Shown piece after piece: positions 19,941 to 29,508 of a stretch of 64,000 nt of DNA (positions are counted from its first letter, which is position 1; each line of letters starts with the position of its first letter). Source of the DNA: Stutzerimonas xanthomarina DSM 18231. GTDB taxonomy: Bacteria > Pseudomonadota > Gammaproteobacteria > Pseudomonadales > Pseudomonadaceae. The position numbers and the translations under genes are program-made. Under the pieces are notes generated by a model that was not told the origin of the DNA, did no database searches, and saw only the letters and a list, made by a program, of their open reading frames with translations. Location: NCBI RefSeq assembly GCF_900129835.1, contig NZ_FQXA01000001.1, forward strand, positions 620,001 through 684,000, given 5' to 3'.

Positions 19941-20753
19941 TCATCGCTGACAGCGTCCGCAATAGACGCTGGCCCGCTGGCCGAGGCGAATTTCGCGCAG
20001 GGTTGAACCGCAGGTTTTGCAAAAATTCCCGCCTCGGCCGTAGACGAAAAGCTCTTGCTGGAAATAGCCCGGCTTGCCGTCGCCACCCACGAAATCGCGC
20101 AGCGTGGTGCCGCCGCGCTCGATGGCATAAGCCAGGATGCGCTTGATCTCCACGGCCAGTTTCAAATAGCGCGCCCGCGATACGGCGCCAGCGGCCCGCC
20201 GCGGATCGATCCCGGCGGCAAACAGCGCCTCGCTCGCATAGATGTTGCCGACGCCCACCACCACCGCGTTATCCATGATGAAGGGCTTGATCGCCATGCT
20301 GCGTCCACGTGACATCTGATACAGACGCTCTCCGTCGAACGCGTCGCTGAGCGGCTCCGGACCCAGGCTGGCGAGCAGCACGTGGCTCAGCGGATCATCG
20401 CTCCAGAGCAGTGCACCGAATCGGCGCGGGTCGGTGTAGCGCAGCGCCATGCCGGATTCCAGCACGATGTCGACGTGCTCGTGCTTGCCCACCAGCAGAT
20501 CCGCCGGCACCAGCCGCAGGCTGCCTGACATGCCCAGGTGCGCAATCAGGGTGCCGACTTCAGCCTTGATCAGCAGGTATTTGGCGCGCCGGTCCACCGC
20601 CTCGATCCGCTGGCCGGACAGCCGCACGTCGAGGTCATCTGGAATGGGCCAGCGCAGCCGGCGCTCGCGCACGATGACCTGGCTGACACGTTGGCCGACA
20701 AGATGCGGGGCAATGCCGCGACGGGTGGTTTCGACTTCTGGAAGTTCGGGCAT
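19941..20753 (-). CDS. mutM: Formamidopyrimidine-DNA glycosylase
   Basis: Removes oxidised purines such as 8-oxoguanine and nicks the abasic site. The 270-residue protein starts [13 protein letters not shown] (catalytic Pro2 and Glu3 after Met removal), has the lysine in DRRAKYLLI (about residue 57), the helix-two-turn-helix [17 protein letters not shown], and the C-terminal zinc finger [25 protein letters not shown]. All catalytic residues are present. Confidence 0.97.
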   Translation of the reverse strand: MPELPEVETTRRGIAPHLVGQRVSQVIVRERRLRWPIPDDLDVRLSGQRIEAVDRRAKYLLIKAEVGTLIAHLGMSGSLRLVPADLLVGKHEHVDIVLESGMALRYTDPRRFGALLWSDDPLSHVLLASLGPEPLSDAFDGERLYQMSRGRSMAIKPFIMDNAVVVGVGNIYASEALFAAGIDPRRAAGAVSRARYLKLAVEIKRILAYAIERGGTTLRDFVGGDGKPGYFQQELFVYGRGGNFCKTCGSTLREIRLGQRASVYCGRCQR

Positions 20754-20809
20754 ACGAGCGAATCGGTAGTGGACCGGGAGGCGACCTTAGCAGCTAACAC
20801 ACGCTCGGG

Positions 20810-21673
20810 TCAGCCGACACCCAGCTCACGGATGATGTCGCGCTGACATTCGAAATCGTATTCGGAGAGGCCGACGTACTCGAGCACCAGCTGCGCCACG
20901 GCGTCCCACTCATGGTCTTCTGGTTGGTCGCCCAGTACGCGATGACAGGCGCAGATGTGCTCGGCCATCTTCAGGATCGCCAACAACGTCTTGACCTGGG
21001 GATCGCTCCACTCGTCGTTGAACAGCGCCAGCGCGTTGTGGTGATTGGCGATGGCCTCGCACAGGTGCTGCGGCAGCTTCCACGAGCGCGCCACGAAATA
21101 CCCGACCACCGCATGATTGGTGTTCAGCACCCGGTTTTCGATATCGGTGACGCGCGTCACGGCATCGACGCTGGCGTAGGCCTCCTCCAGCACCGTCATA
21201 TAGCCAGGGAAGCGGGTCAGCATGAGCGGGATGCCGCAGTTGTGGAACAGCCCGAGGGTGTAAGCCTCGTCCGGTGCCGGGTGCCCGATGCGCTTTGCCA
21301 GCGCCAGGCAGGTGCTGGCCACGTCCTGCGCCGAATCCCAGAAGCGGTTGAGCGTGACGATCGCCGCATCGGTCAGCTCGCCGCGGATCGATTGCGCGTT
21401 GATCAGGTTGATCACCGAACGGCAGCCCAGCAGGTTAACGGCCTGCTGAATCGAGGCGATGCGGTTGGCGAGGCCGAAAAATGGCGAGTTGACTGTTTTC
21501 AGCAAAGCGCCGGACAGCCCTGGATCCTGGCTGATCAGCCGTGCGATGGCACGCAGGTCAGGATCAGGCATGACCTGCTCCATCTGAAGGTCAACCATGA
21601 TCTGCGGCTGCGGCGGCACGCTGACCCCCTGCAGCACGCTGCGGATCTGCTCGTCGGTGAGTTCGATGGACAT
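20810..21673 (-). CDS. HDOD domain signalling protein
   Basis: A 287-residue protein that is mainly one HDOD domain (from about residue 15: VPPQPQIMVDLQME...; LISQDPGLSGALLKTVNSPFFGLANRIASIQQAVNLLG). HDOD proteins are HD-GYP relatives without confirmed phosphodiesterase activity, and often act in signalling or stress control. ATG 21673 (MSIELTDEQ) is preferred over the upstream frame start at 21742, which would extend into the pfpI promoter region. It is divergent from pfpI. Target unknown. Confidence 0.85.
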   Translation of the reverse strand: MSIELTDEQIRSVLQGVSVPPQPQIMVDLQMEQVMPDPDLRAIARLISQDPGLSGALLKTVNSPFFGLANRIASIQQAVNLLGCRSVINLINAQSIRGELTDAAIVTLNRFWDSAQDVASTCLALAKRIGHPAPDEAYTLGLFHNCGIPLMLTRFPGYMTVLEEAYASVDAVTRVTDIENRVLNTNHAVVGYFVARSWKLPQHLCEAIANHHNALALFNDEWSDPQVKTLLAILKMAEHICACHRVLGDQPEDHEWDAVAQLVLEYVGLSEYDFECQRDIIRELGVG

Positions 21674-21792
21674 TGGACTGGCCTGACCTGGCGACTGGCA
21701 CAAGGCCATCAAAGGGAGAATGCGAACTTTGGCCGAGTTCATGGTCGGATTTCAAGTAGACCCATCTGCAAACCGACGAGGAGGAAAACGAA

Positions 21793-22332
21793 ATGGCCGA
21801 ATCCCTGAAAGGCAAACGCATCGCGATCCTGGTAACGGACGGTTTCGAGCAGGTCGAGCTGACTGGGCCAAAGGAGGCGCTGGAAGAAGCCGGTGCGACC
21901 GCCGAGATCATTTCTTCATCGAATGGCGAAGTGACCGGCTGGAACCACACCACACCCGCGACCAAATTTCACGTCGATAAAACGTTCGACAGCATTCGCA
22001 TGGACGACTATGACGCCGTACTGCTTCCCGGTGGCGTGGTGAATTCCGACAACATCCGCACCGACGAGATGGCGCAGGAGCTGGTTCGCGATGCGGCCCG
22101 GGCCAACAAGACCATCGCTGTGATCTGCCACGGCGCCTGGCTACTGGCCTCCGCCGACCTGGTCAAAGGCAAGCGCATGACCAGCTGGCCTTCGCTGACC
22201 GACGACCTGAAAAATGCCGGCGCCGATTGGGTGGATGAGCAGGTCGTGGTCGACGGACACCTGATCAGCAGCCGCAAGCCGGATGACATTCCGGCCTTCA
22301 GCCAAGCCCTGATCAAGGCCCTCGCGGCCTGA
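21793..22332 (+). CDS. pfpI: DJ-1/PfpI family protein
   Basis: A 179-residue DJ-1/PfpI (YhbO-like) protein. The nucleophile cysteine lies in AVICHGAWLL (Cys112) followed by His113, and an acidic residue near the N-terminus (FEQVELTGP) completes the usual site. Members are reported as proteases or as glyoxalase/deglycase-type stress proteins, and the activity is debated. A strong ribosome site (GAGGAGG) lies 8 bases before the ATG. It is divergent from the HDOD gene. Confidence 0.9.
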   Translation: MAESLKGKRIAILVTDGFEQVELTGPKEALEEAGATAEIISSSNGEVTGWNHTTPATKFHVDKTFDSIRMDDYDAVLLPGGVVNSDNIRTDEMAQELVRDAARANKTIAVICHGAWLLASADLVKGKRMTSWPSLTDDLKNAGADWVDEQVVVDGHLISSRKPDDIPAFSQALIKALAA

Positions 22333-22351
22333 CGGAAAGTGGGAGGATGGA

Positions 22352-22390
22352 CGTAGGGTGGATCACGCTTCATCGATCCACCGTTACGCG
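22352..22390. repeat. Palindromic repeat of the GTAGGGTGG family
   Basis: Starts CGTAGGGTGGATC, with perfect 8-bp arms GGTGGATC (22358-22365) and GATCCACC (22375-22382) around a 9-base loop, and ends TTACGCG. It belongs to the GGAT-type subgroup of the repeat family seen at 39872-39957. Confidence 0.7.
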
Positions 22391-22558
22391 GGTCTGGTCG
22401 TCACCTAAACCCGAGCATTGGCACAACACACATCGGTCATGGCAGGGGCTGCGATCACCGAACCGTTGCGGTCTGGATTCGTTGACTTGCTAACGCCAAA
22501 CGCCGGCCAGCCTCTGCACAGGAACACTTCAACGCCTTTCCGTCCCAGCCCCGACCAT

Positions 22559-22600
22559 CGTCCAGCGCTTTTATCGTCCAGCGCTTTTATCGGCTTTTAT
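22559..22600 (+). repeat. Tandem 16-base repeat in the rlmI promoter
   Basis: CGTCCAGCGCTTTTAT occurs twice head to tail (22559-22574, 22575-22590), followed by a shortened copy CGGCTTTTAT (22591-22600). The array ends three bases before the TATAAT box. Confidence 0.85.
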
Positions 22601-22603
22601 CCC

Positions 22604-22609
22604 TATAAT
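22604..22609 (+). promoter_or_regulatory. Candidate -10 box (TATAAT) of rlmI
   Basis: Perfect TATAAT, 26 bases before the rlmI ATG. The -35 region would fall inside the second copy of the tandem repeat, with no consensus hexamer. Confidence 0.5.
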
Positions 22610-22635
22610 CCCGCCCTTTTCCCGGAGCCCTCCCG

Positions 22636-23832
22636 ATGAGCCTGCCCAGCCTGCGCCTCAAAGCCAACGCCGACCGCCGCCTGCGCGCCGGCCATCTGTG
22701 GGTTTACAGCAACGAGGTGGACACCGCCGCCACACCGCTCAGCGGTTTTGCCGCCGGTGATCAAGCAATCCTCGAAGCGGCGGGAGGCAAGCCGCTGGGC
22801 ATCGTCGGCGTCTCGCCGAACAACCTGATCTGCGCGCGCCTGCTGTCTCGCGACCTCAAGCACAGCCTGGACAAGTCGCTGCTGGTGCATCGCATCCAGG
22901 TCGCGCTGTCGCTGCGCGATCGCCTGTTCGATCAACCCTGCTATCGCCTGATCTATGGCGACTCGGATCTGCTGCCCGGTTTGGTGGTGGACCGTTTCCA
23001 TGACCATCTGGTGGTTCAGCTGGCCTCCGCCACCATGGAGCGCAACAAGGATGCCGTGCTCGAAGCGCTGGTCCAGGTGCTCAAGCCCCGCGGCGTGCTG
23101 TGGAAGAACGACTCCAGTGCCCGCGATGCCGAGGGTCTGGAGCGTTACGTCGATACCGCGTTCGGCGTGGTCCCGGAATGGGTCGCGCTGGAAGAGAACG
23201 GCGTGAAGTTCGAAGCGCCGGTGCTGCAAGGTCAGAAGACCGGCTGGTTCTATGACCACCGCATGAACCGCGCGCGCCTGGCACCCTACGTCAAGGGCAA
23301 GCGCGTGCTGGACCTGTTCAGCTACATCGGTGGCTGGGGCGTGCAAGCCGCTGCCTTCGGCGCCAGCGAAGTGTTCTGCGTGGATGCCTCGGCCTTCGCC
23401 CTGGACGGTGTCGAGCGCAATGCCGCGCTCAATGGAGTGGCCGAGAAGATGACCTGCGTCGAGGGCGATGCTTTCGAGGCGATGAAGGAACTGAAGAACG
23501 CCGAGGAGCGCTTCGACGTGGTCATCACCGACCCGCCCGCCTTCATCAAGCGCAAGAAGGACATCAAGAACGGCGAAGCTGCCTACCGGCGTCTGAACGA
23601 AGCCGCCATGCGCCTGCTGAACAAGGACGGCATCCTGGTCAGTGCCAGCTGCTCCATGCATCTGGAGGAAGACAATCTTCAGAACATCCTGCTCGGCAGC
23701 GCGCGTCATCTGGACCGCAACATCCAGCTGCTCGAGCGTGGATCACAGGGCCCGGATCACCCGGTACATCCGGCGATCCCCGAGACCCGCTATATCAAGA
23801 GCATCACCTGTCGCATCCTGCCTAACAGCTGA
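22636..23832 (+). CDS. rlmI: 23S rRNA cytosine methyltransferase, RlmI family
   Basis: A 398-residue class I SAM methyltransferase. An N-terminal PUA-like domain (LRLKANADRRLRAGHLWVYSNEVD, about 1-75) binds RNA; the catalytic domain has motif I VLDLFSYIGGWGVQAAAFGA and motif IV DVVITDPPAFIK, then SASCSMHL with the motif VI cysteine typical of m5C RNA methyltransferases. RlmI methylates C1962 of 23S rRNA in E. coli. The length matches the family. Confidence 0.88.
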   Translation: MSLPSLRLKANADRRLRAGHLWVYSNEVDTAATPLSGFAAGDQAILEAAGGKPLGIVGVSPNNLICARLLSRDLKHSLDKSLLVHRIQVALSLRDRLFDQPCYRLIYGDSDLLPGLVVDRFHDHLVVQLASATMERNKDAVLEALVQVLKPRGVLWKNDSSARDAEGLERYVDTAFGVVPEWVALEENGVKFEAPVLQGQKTGWFYDHRMNRARLAPYVKGKRVLDLFSYIGGWGVQAAAFGASEVFCVDASAFALDGVERNAALNGVAEKMTCVEGDAFEAMKELKNAEERFDVVITDPPAFIKRKKDIKNGEAAYRRLNEAAMRLLNKDGILVSASCSMHLEEDNLQNILLGSARHLDRNIQLLERGSQGPDHPVHPAIPETRYIKSITCRILPNS

Positions 23833-24208
23833 CGGCGGAGCGAATGGCGGACGGTGGTTGTAAAAGCATCCATCCTGCGTCACGCCGAGCGGTCGAAGTA
23901 GGCAGCCAAGGTGACACAACACTGCTGGGCGCGGGCCATGCCCGCGAAACCTGGCACTGTTTGCAAGCTTGCCTGCTCCCGGCGATGACGCATGCCCGAC
24001 CATCAACCTTTCCCGGTGCCGCAACCGCGCGTAGAATCGGTCCCATTCCTCGCCATCACCCCCAGGCGGGCCATGAGCCCAGGCCGCCCGAGCGATACCC
24101 CGCCTCGATCCGGCCCCACCGCACGCACGGTCACCTACCGTTGCACGCGGCACTGGTGACGCTCACCATAAGCACTATTCGAATCGCTGATTAGCCGCAG
24201 GAACCGTC
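23833..24208. other. Intergenic region rlmI-ilvD
   Basis: 376 bases with no gene I can support. It contains a perfect 7-bp hairpin CGCGGGC / GCCCGCG at 23930-23946 and the palindrome at 24154-24168 close to ilvD. No leader peptide rich in branched-chain codons was recognised. Confidence 0.6.
24154..24168. promoter_or_regulatory. Palindrome TGGTGACGCTCACCA upstream of ilvD
   Basis: Perfect 6-3-6 inverted repeat with 40 bases between it and the ilvD ATG. The 11-base core GTGACGCTCAC is identical to that of the palindrome at 19857-19871, which is the same distance from its gene. Confidence 0.45.
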
Positions 24209-26047
24209 ATGCCCGATTACCGCTCGAAAACCTCCACGCACGGCCGCAACATGGCTGGTGCCCGTGCGCTGTGGCGCGCCACCGGCATGAAGGACGAAGA
24301 CTTCAAAAAGCCGATCATCGCCGTTGCCAACTCCTTCACCCAGTTCGTACCCGGCCACGTCCACCTGAAGGACATGGGCCAGCTGGTCGCTCGCGAAATT
24401 GAAAAGCACGGCGGCGTGGCCAAGGAATTCAACACCATCGCGGTCGACGACGGCATCGCCATGGGTCACGACGGCATGCTCTATTCGCTGCCCTCGCGCG
24501 AGATCATTGCCGACTCGGTGGAGTACATGGTCAACGCGCATTGCGCCGACGCCATCGTCTGCATCTCGAACTGCGACAAAATCACCCCCGGCATGCTGAT
24601 GGCGGCGCTGCGCCTGAACGTCCCGGTGGTGTTCGTCTCCGGTGGCCCGATGGAAGCCGGCAAGACCAAGCTCGCCAGCCACGGCCTGGACCTGGTCGAC
24701 GCCATGGTCATCGCAGCGGACGAAACCGCTTCCGACGAGCAGGTTGCCGAATATGAGCGCAGCGCCTGCCCGACCTGCGGCAGCTGCTCCGGTATGTTCA
24801 CCGCCAACTCGATGAACTGTCTGGCCGAAGCCCTGGGCCTCGCGTTGCCCGGCAACGGCTCGACCCTCGCTACGCACAGCGACCGCGAGCAGCTGTTCCT
24901 GCGCGCCGGCCGCACCATTGTCGAGCTCTGCCAGCGTTATTACGGCGAAGGCGACGAGTCAGTGTTGCCGCGCAACATCGCCAGCCGCAAGGCGTTCGAG
25001 AACGCAATGACCCTGGACATCGCCATGGGTGGCTCGACCAACACCATTCTGCACCTGCTGGCTGCGGCTCAGGAAGCCGAGGTCGACTTCGACCTGCGCG
25101 CCATCGACGCCCTGTCACGCAAGGTGCCGCAGCTGTGCAAGGTGGCGCCGAACATCCAGAAGTACCACATGGAAGACGTGCACCGCGCCGGCGGCATCTT
25201 CTCGATCCTTGGCGAACTGGCTCGCGGCGGCCTGCTGCATACCGATGTGCCCACCGTGCATAGCCGGACCCTTGCCGAAGGCATCGCCCAGTGGGACATC
25301 ACCCAGACCCAGGACGAGGCAGTCCACACCTTTTTCAAGGCAGGCCCGGCCGGCATCCCGACACAAACGGCATTCAGCCAGTCGACCCGATGGGACACAC
25401 TGGACCTGGACCGTGCCGAAGGCTGCATTCGCAGCGTCGAGCATGCCTACTCGCAGGAAGGCGGCCTGGCCGTGCTCTACGGCAACATCGCGCTCGATGG
25501 CTGCGTGGTGAAAACCGCAGGCGTGGACGAATCCATCCATGTCTTCGAGGGCACGGCGAAGATCTTCGAAAGCCAGGACAGCGCCGTGAAGGGCATCCTC
25601 AATGACGAAGTGAAAGCCGGCGACATCGTCATCATTCGCTACGAAGGCCCGAAAGGCGGCCCGGGCATGCAGGAAATGCTCTACCCGACGTCATATTTGA
25701 AGTCTAAGGGACTGGGCAAGGATTGCGCCCTGCTCACCGACGGTCGCTTCTCCGGCGGCACCTCGGGCCTGTCCATCGGCCATGCCTCGCCGGAAGCGGC
25801 TGCGGGCGGCGCCATCGGCCTGGTTCAGGACGGCGACAAGGTGCTGATCGACATTCCTAACCGCAGCATTCAGCTGCAGGTCAGCGATGAAGAGCTGTCC
25901 CACCGGCGCATCGAGCAGGACAAGAAAGGCTGGAAGCCGGCCGCCCCGCGCGCGCGCAAGGTGACCACGGCGCTCAAGGCCTACGCCCTGCTCGCCACCA
26001 GCGCCGACAAGGGCGCGGTGCGCAACAAGGCGATGCTGGACGGCTAA
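24209..26047 (+). CDS. ilvD: Dihydroxy-acid dehydratase
   Basis: Third common step of valine, isoleucine and leucine synthesis: dehydration of dihydroxy acids to 2-keto acids. The 612-residue protein has the iron-sulfur ligands Cys122 (SNCDKITPG) and Cys195-equivalent region [11 protein letters not shown] (Cys187, Cys190, Cys193), the N-terminal [16 protein letters not shown] and the C-terminal [21 protein letters not shown]. Length and motifs fit the long IlvD class with a [4Fe-4S] cluster. AGGA lies before the ATG and a strong terminator follows. Confidence 0.97.
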   Translation: MPDYRSKTSTHGRNMAGARALWRATGMKDEDFKKPIIAVANSFTQFVPGHVHLKDMGQLVAREIEKHGGVAKEFNTIAVDDGIAMGHDGMLYSLPSREIIADSVEYMVNAHCADAIVCISNCDKITPGMLMAALRLNVPVVFVSGGPMEAGKTKLASHGLDLVDAMVIAADETASDEQVAEYERSACPTCGSCSGMFTANSMNCLAEALGLALPGNGSTLATHSDREQLFLRAGRTIVELCQRYYGEGDESVLPRNIASRKAFENAMTLDIAMGGSTNTILHLLAAAQEAEVDFDLRAIDALSRKVPQLCKVAPNIQKYHMEDVHRAGGIFSILGELARGGLLHTDVPTVHSRTLAEGIAQWDITQTQDEAVHTFFKAGPAGIPTQTAFSQSTRWDTLDLDRAEGCIRSVEHAYSQEGGLAVLYGNIALDGCVVKTAGVDESIHVFEGTAKIFESQDSAVKGILNDEVKAGDIVIIRYEGPKGGPGMQEMLYPTSYLKSKGLGKDCALLTDGRFSGGTSGLSIGHASPEAAAGGAIGLVQDGDKVLIDIPNRSIQLQVSDEELSHRRIEQDKKGWKPAAPRARKVTTALKAYALLATSADKGAVRNKAMLDG

Positions 26048-26073
26048 TCGTTCCGGCTAATAGCTGCACACGG

Positions 26074-26101
26074 AAGCCCGACCATCGTGTCGGGCTTTTT
26101 T
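26074..26101 (+). terminator. Intrinsic terminator of ilvD
   Basis: 9-bp stem AAGCCCGAC / GTCGGGCTT with a 6-base loop, followed by a run of Ts. It lies 26 bases after the ilvD stop and just outside the end of the convergent DUF4153 gene. Confidence 0.9.
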
Positions 26102-27834
26102 CATGGTTCGCCGATGGCCGGTTCCAGGCGAACTCCGCCAATCTCAATCGCCTTGAAGCGGGGCGCGACCAGCTCAAATTCACCCCGTTCCAGAAGTTCG
26201 CCAAGCGCAGCGCTGGCCGGAAGCGCGCCTCCAGTGACGCGCAGCTGGCCAAGCCAACGCCAGCCTCCCGCCGCAACACGTCCCATCACCGGCACCACCT
26301 TGGGCTCGCCGCGGAGCAGCAAGACTTCGGATTGGCCGTCCCGATCCAGATCCGCCGCAAACAACCGGCACTCATCCACGCACCCCTGACTGCTGACGGT
26401 ACGCGCCAGCGAGCCATCCTCATCCGCTATAGCCTCACCAATCCAGGGCACTGGCGGCGCAGTCGCGACCTCTTGTTCGCGTTTCCAGGCCCAATAGTGG
26501 TCCGCACGATCCAGTCGCTGCAGATCGCCCTTCAGCCGCGTGCGCAGCGCCTCGTCCTCCCAAGGCTCGTCCAGCGCCTCACGCAGTGCTTGCAAATAGC
26601 GCCGCCCAGGTTCGCCCAGCTGAAAGCGCAGCGCACCGAGATCGGTACGTTCGGCTGGTAGCGAGGCATCTAGCAGCCGCTGATACTGATTGGCCGCGCT
26701 CAGTTGCAGCGGGCTCAGTGCCGGCACATGCATCAACACCAGCAGGCAGGCCACTAGCAGCGCCAAAGGCGGGTTGCTTTGCCGGAGCCCGCTTAGCCAG
26801 GCGGGGTCACGCCGGAGCACCGCCCTCACCAGTGCCAGGCCATGCACCATCGCCACCAGCGCCAGGAGCGCAGCCAATACACGATCCGGCGTCAGCCCGT
26901 ACTGATCGATACGCAGCCACAGCGCATGCATCGCGAGCCCGGCCAGCAGTGGCAGGCACAGCGAACTCGCGTCGGCCAGCAGCCGCAAGGGCCGGGGGTA
27001 ATGGGCGGTCTGCAGGCCGTCCTGCACGACCCCGTTGAGCAAAGCGACATGCGCGAACACTAGCGTCAGCAGGATCGGCGTTGCATGGCGTGTCGCCCAC
27101 AGCGGAGCCAGGCCGGTGAACGGCAGGAACACCACGAACAGCAGGAGGATCACCACCGTCAGTGGCAACAGAAACCGGCACATCGCCTGCAGCACGTTGC
27201 GCAGCGCATCGATGACCTGACCGCGCTCGCGCCCAATGTGCAACCCGACGGCGGCAACCGTAGCGCTGGCGACCCAGGCGAAGCCGGACGATTCGAAGAA
27301 CCGCTTGAACTGATCGACCCCGAGCATGCTGAACAGGCCGGACCAGAGCCATATCAGCAGCCAGAAGACGCCGAGCATGACCAGCGCCATGAACAACAGC
27401 AGCCCGTTGTTCCAAGCGTTCCGATAAAGCGCGCTGTAGTCGAAGCGCCAGCGATGAGCAGCGTCCCGCGCCTGGATAAACGGCGTGAGGATGTAGGCCA
27501 ATGCCAGCTGGCTCCACAGCAACAGCGTGCCGGTCGTTTCATCGAAGTAATACCAGCGCGGCTGATCGAACTGAGCCCCAAGCCATGCCGCCAACACGGC
27601 GGGCAACAGAACAGCCGGCAGCAGCAGCTTCCAGCGCTCAGCTTCGCGCAGTTGGCCCCAGAGCATCTGCAGCTGCCAGCCACCCACCACGACGAGGACG
27701 ATCAGCGCGGAAAACAGAGTGCGCCAGAGCATCCCGTGCGGCCAGCTTTCACTGGCCAGCCATAGCGTCAATCCTTGCAGGAGCCCCAACGACATGAAGA
27801 CCGCCAGGGTTCGCTGTTCAATCACTTTTTGCAT
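26101..27834 (-). CDS. DUF4153 multi-pass membrane protein with a DxDxDG motif
   Basis: A 577-residue protein with about ten hydrophobic helices in the first 400 residues (for example RTLFSALIVLVVVGGWQL and NNGLLLFMALVMLGVFWLLIWLWSG), matching DUF4153. The last 180 residues are soluble and contain DLDRDGQSEVLLLRG (Asp495, Asp497, Asp499), which looks like one calcium-binding FG-GAP/VCBS-type loop. ATG 27834 (MQKVIEQRTLAVF) has AAGGA upstream and is preferred to the frame start at 27933. Function unknown. It converges on ilvD and is divergent from the permease gene. Confidence 0.8.
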   Translation of the reverse strand: MQKVIEQRTLAVFMSLGLLQGLTLWLASESWPHGMLWRTLFSALIVLVVVGGWQLQMLWGQLREAERWKLLLPAVLLPAVLAAWLGAQFDQPRWYYFDETTGTLLLWSQLALAYILTPFIQARDAAHRWRFDYSALYRNAWNNGLLLFMALVMLGVFWLLIWLWSGLFSMLGVDQFKRFFESSGFAWVASATVAAVGLHIGRERGQVIDALRNVLQAMCRFLLPLTVVILLLFVVFLPFTGLAPLWATRHATPILLTLVFAHVALLNGVVQDGLQTAHYPRPLRLLADASSLCLPLLAGLAMHALWLRIDQYGLTPDRVLAALLALVAMVHGLALVRAVLRRDPAWLSGLRQSNPPLALLVACLLVLMHVPALSPLQLSAANQYQRLLDASLPAERTDLGALRFQLGEPGRRYLQALREALDEPWEDEALRTRLKGDLQRLDRADHYWAWKREQEVATAPPVPWIGEAIADEDGSLARTVSSQGCVDECRLFAADLDRDGQSEVLLLRGEPKVVPVMGRVAAGGWRWLGQLRVTGGALPASAALGELLERGEFELVAPRFKAIEIGGVRLEPAIGEP

Positions 27835-28119
27835 AGTGTCCTTCAGTTCTCGTTGGCTAGGCCGCTGCCAGCAAGGCCGCGTCCATTGAATCGCAAGGCA
27901 GCCGAGTATGTGAGCCGCACCAGGGCACCGCAACGCAAGGCCCGCCGGGCTGTGACTGGATCGGTGGTTGCGTTCAGATGTGCCGGCACCGTCTCACCGC
28001 CTGCGCTTACTGCCAATCGTTGATCATTGAATGGGTGGCCGCCTCGCCAGCCGACCGGTTCAGCTGTGCGTTATCGTCGACGCGACGTAGAATCGCGCTC
28101 TTTTTTTATGGAGCCTGCC

Positions 28120-29508
28120 ATGAGCGCGCTGAAGTCTTCCCCTGACGAGTTGCGTAACGATCTGGTCTACGGCCTCGACGACCGGCCCCGTCTCTGGATC
28201 GCCTTTCTTGCTGCCCTGCAGCATCTGCTGGCGATCATCGTGCCGATCGTCACGCCCGGGTTGCTGATCTGCCAGGCCATCGGCGTATCGCCACGCGACA
28301 CCAACATCATCGTCTCGATGTCCCTCGTGATTTCCGGCATCGCCACCTTCGTCCAGTGCAAGCGCTTCGGCCCGCTCGGTGCGGGGCTGCTGATTGTGCA
28401 GGGCACCAGTTTCAACTTCGTCGGCCCGCTGATCGCCGGCGGCGTGTTGATGGTCAAGCAAGGCACGCCGGTCGAAGGCGTTATGGCGGCCATCTTCGGC
28501 GTGGTGATTGCCGGTTCCTTTATCGAGATGGGCGTCTCGCGCGTACTGCCGTTCATCAAGCGGCTGATCACGCCGCTGGTGACCGGCATCGTCGTGCTGA
28601 TGATCGGCCTGACGCTGATCAAGGTCGGTCTGATCAGCATGGGCGGTGGTTACGCGGCCATGGGCGACGGGACCTTTGCCAGCCGCGAAAACCTGCTGCT
28701 GTCCGGTGTGGTGCTGGGCGCCATCGTCGTACTGAACCGCCTGCCGGTGCAGTGGATGCGCAGCTGCGCGATCATCATTGCGCTGGCCATCGGTTATGCG
28801 CTGTCCGCCTACCTGGGACGTCTGGACTTCACCGGCATGCGCGAAGCCGAGCTGTTCGAGGTGCCGATGCCGTTGCACTTCGGCCTAGGCTTCTCCTGGA
28901 GCCTGTTCATTCCGATGGTAGTGATCTATCTGGTCACCTCGCTCGAAGCCATCGGCGACATCACCGCCACCAGCAAGCTCTCGCGCCAACCGGTGGAAGG
29001 CCCGCGGTGGATGCAGCGGATCAAGGGCGGCGTGCTGGTCAACGGTGCCAACTCCCTGCTGGCGGGTTTCTTCAACACCTTCCCCAGCTCGGTGTTCGCG
29101 CAGAACAACGGCATCATCCAGCTCACCGGGATCGCCAGCCGCTACGTCGGCATGTGGATCGCCGTCATGCTGGTGATCCTCGGACTATTCCCGGCGGTCG
29201 CAGGCGTGCTTCAGGCGGTGCCCGAGCCGGTGCTGGGCGGTGCCGCGATCGTGATGTTCGGTGCAGTGGCGGCCGCGGGCATCAACATTCTCGCGGGCAT
29301 CAAGCTGGACCGCCGCGCGCTGTTGATCATCTCGGTCTCGCTGGCACTGGGCCTGGGCTTTTCTCAGGTGCCGGAGTTCCTTGCCAATCTGCCGGTAGCG
29401 CTGCGCAACGTGCTGGAGTCGGGCGTAGCCACCGGCGGTATCTGCGCATTGGTAATGAACTGGTTCCTGCCCGAGTCGCCCGCAGGCTCGGAGCAGGATC
29501 CAGCCTGA
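28120..29508 (+). CDS. NCS2 family purine/xanthine permease
   Basis: A 462-residue NAT/NCS2 permease with about 12-14 helices. The NCS2 signature reads QNNGIIQLTG, the form seen in xanthine and uric acid carriers such as XanQ rather than in uracil carriers, and TSLEAIGDITATS carries the conserved helix-8 glutamate. GTSFNF in helix 3 also fits. Substrate by inference: xanthine or a related purine. ATG 28120 (MSALKSS) has GGAG seven bases upstream; ATG 28108 is the alternative. Its stop directly abuts the stop of the convergent FAD oxidoreductase gene. Confidence 0.85.
   Translation: MSALKSSPDELRNDLVYGLDDRPRLWIAFLAALQHLLAIIVPIVTPGLLICQAIGVSPRDTNIIVSMSLVISGIATFVQCKRFGPLGAGLLIVQGTSFNFVGPLIAGGVLMVKQGTPVEGVMAAIFGVVIAGSFIEMGVSRVLPFIKRLITPLVTGIVVLMIGLTLIKVGLISMGGGYAAMGDGTFASRENLLLSGVVLGAIVVLNRLPVQWMRSCAIIIALAIGYALSAYLGRLDFTGMREAELFEVPMPLHFGLGFSWSLFIPMVVIYLVTSLEAIGDITATSKLSRQPVEGPRWMQRIKGGVLVNGANSLLAGFFNTFPSSVFAQNNGIIQLTGIASRYVGMWIAVMLVILGLFPAVAGVLQAVPEPVLGGAAIVMFGAVAAAGINILAGIKLDRRALLIISVSLALGLGFSQVPEFLANLPVALRNVLESGVATGGICALVMNWFLPESPAGSEQDPA

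Larger units (their letters stand above)
22333..22635. other. Intergenic region pfpI-rlmI
   Basis: 303 bases without a supported gene. It holds a GTAGGGTGG-type repeat (22352-22390), a 16-base tandem repeat (22559-22590) and the rlmI -10 box (22604-22609). Confidence 0.7.

Noticed and set aside
24041..24072. Sigma-54 or consensus sigma-70 promoter for ilvD
   Set aside because: The only -35/-10-like pair (TTGCAC at 24141 and CATAAG at 24167) has a 20-base spacer and a weak -10 box; no GG-N10-GC element was seen.
23844..24194. 116-codon open frame between rlmI and ilvD
   Set aside because: No ribosome site, an Arg/His/Pro-rich composition typical of random high-GC frames, and it covers the ilvD promoter region.
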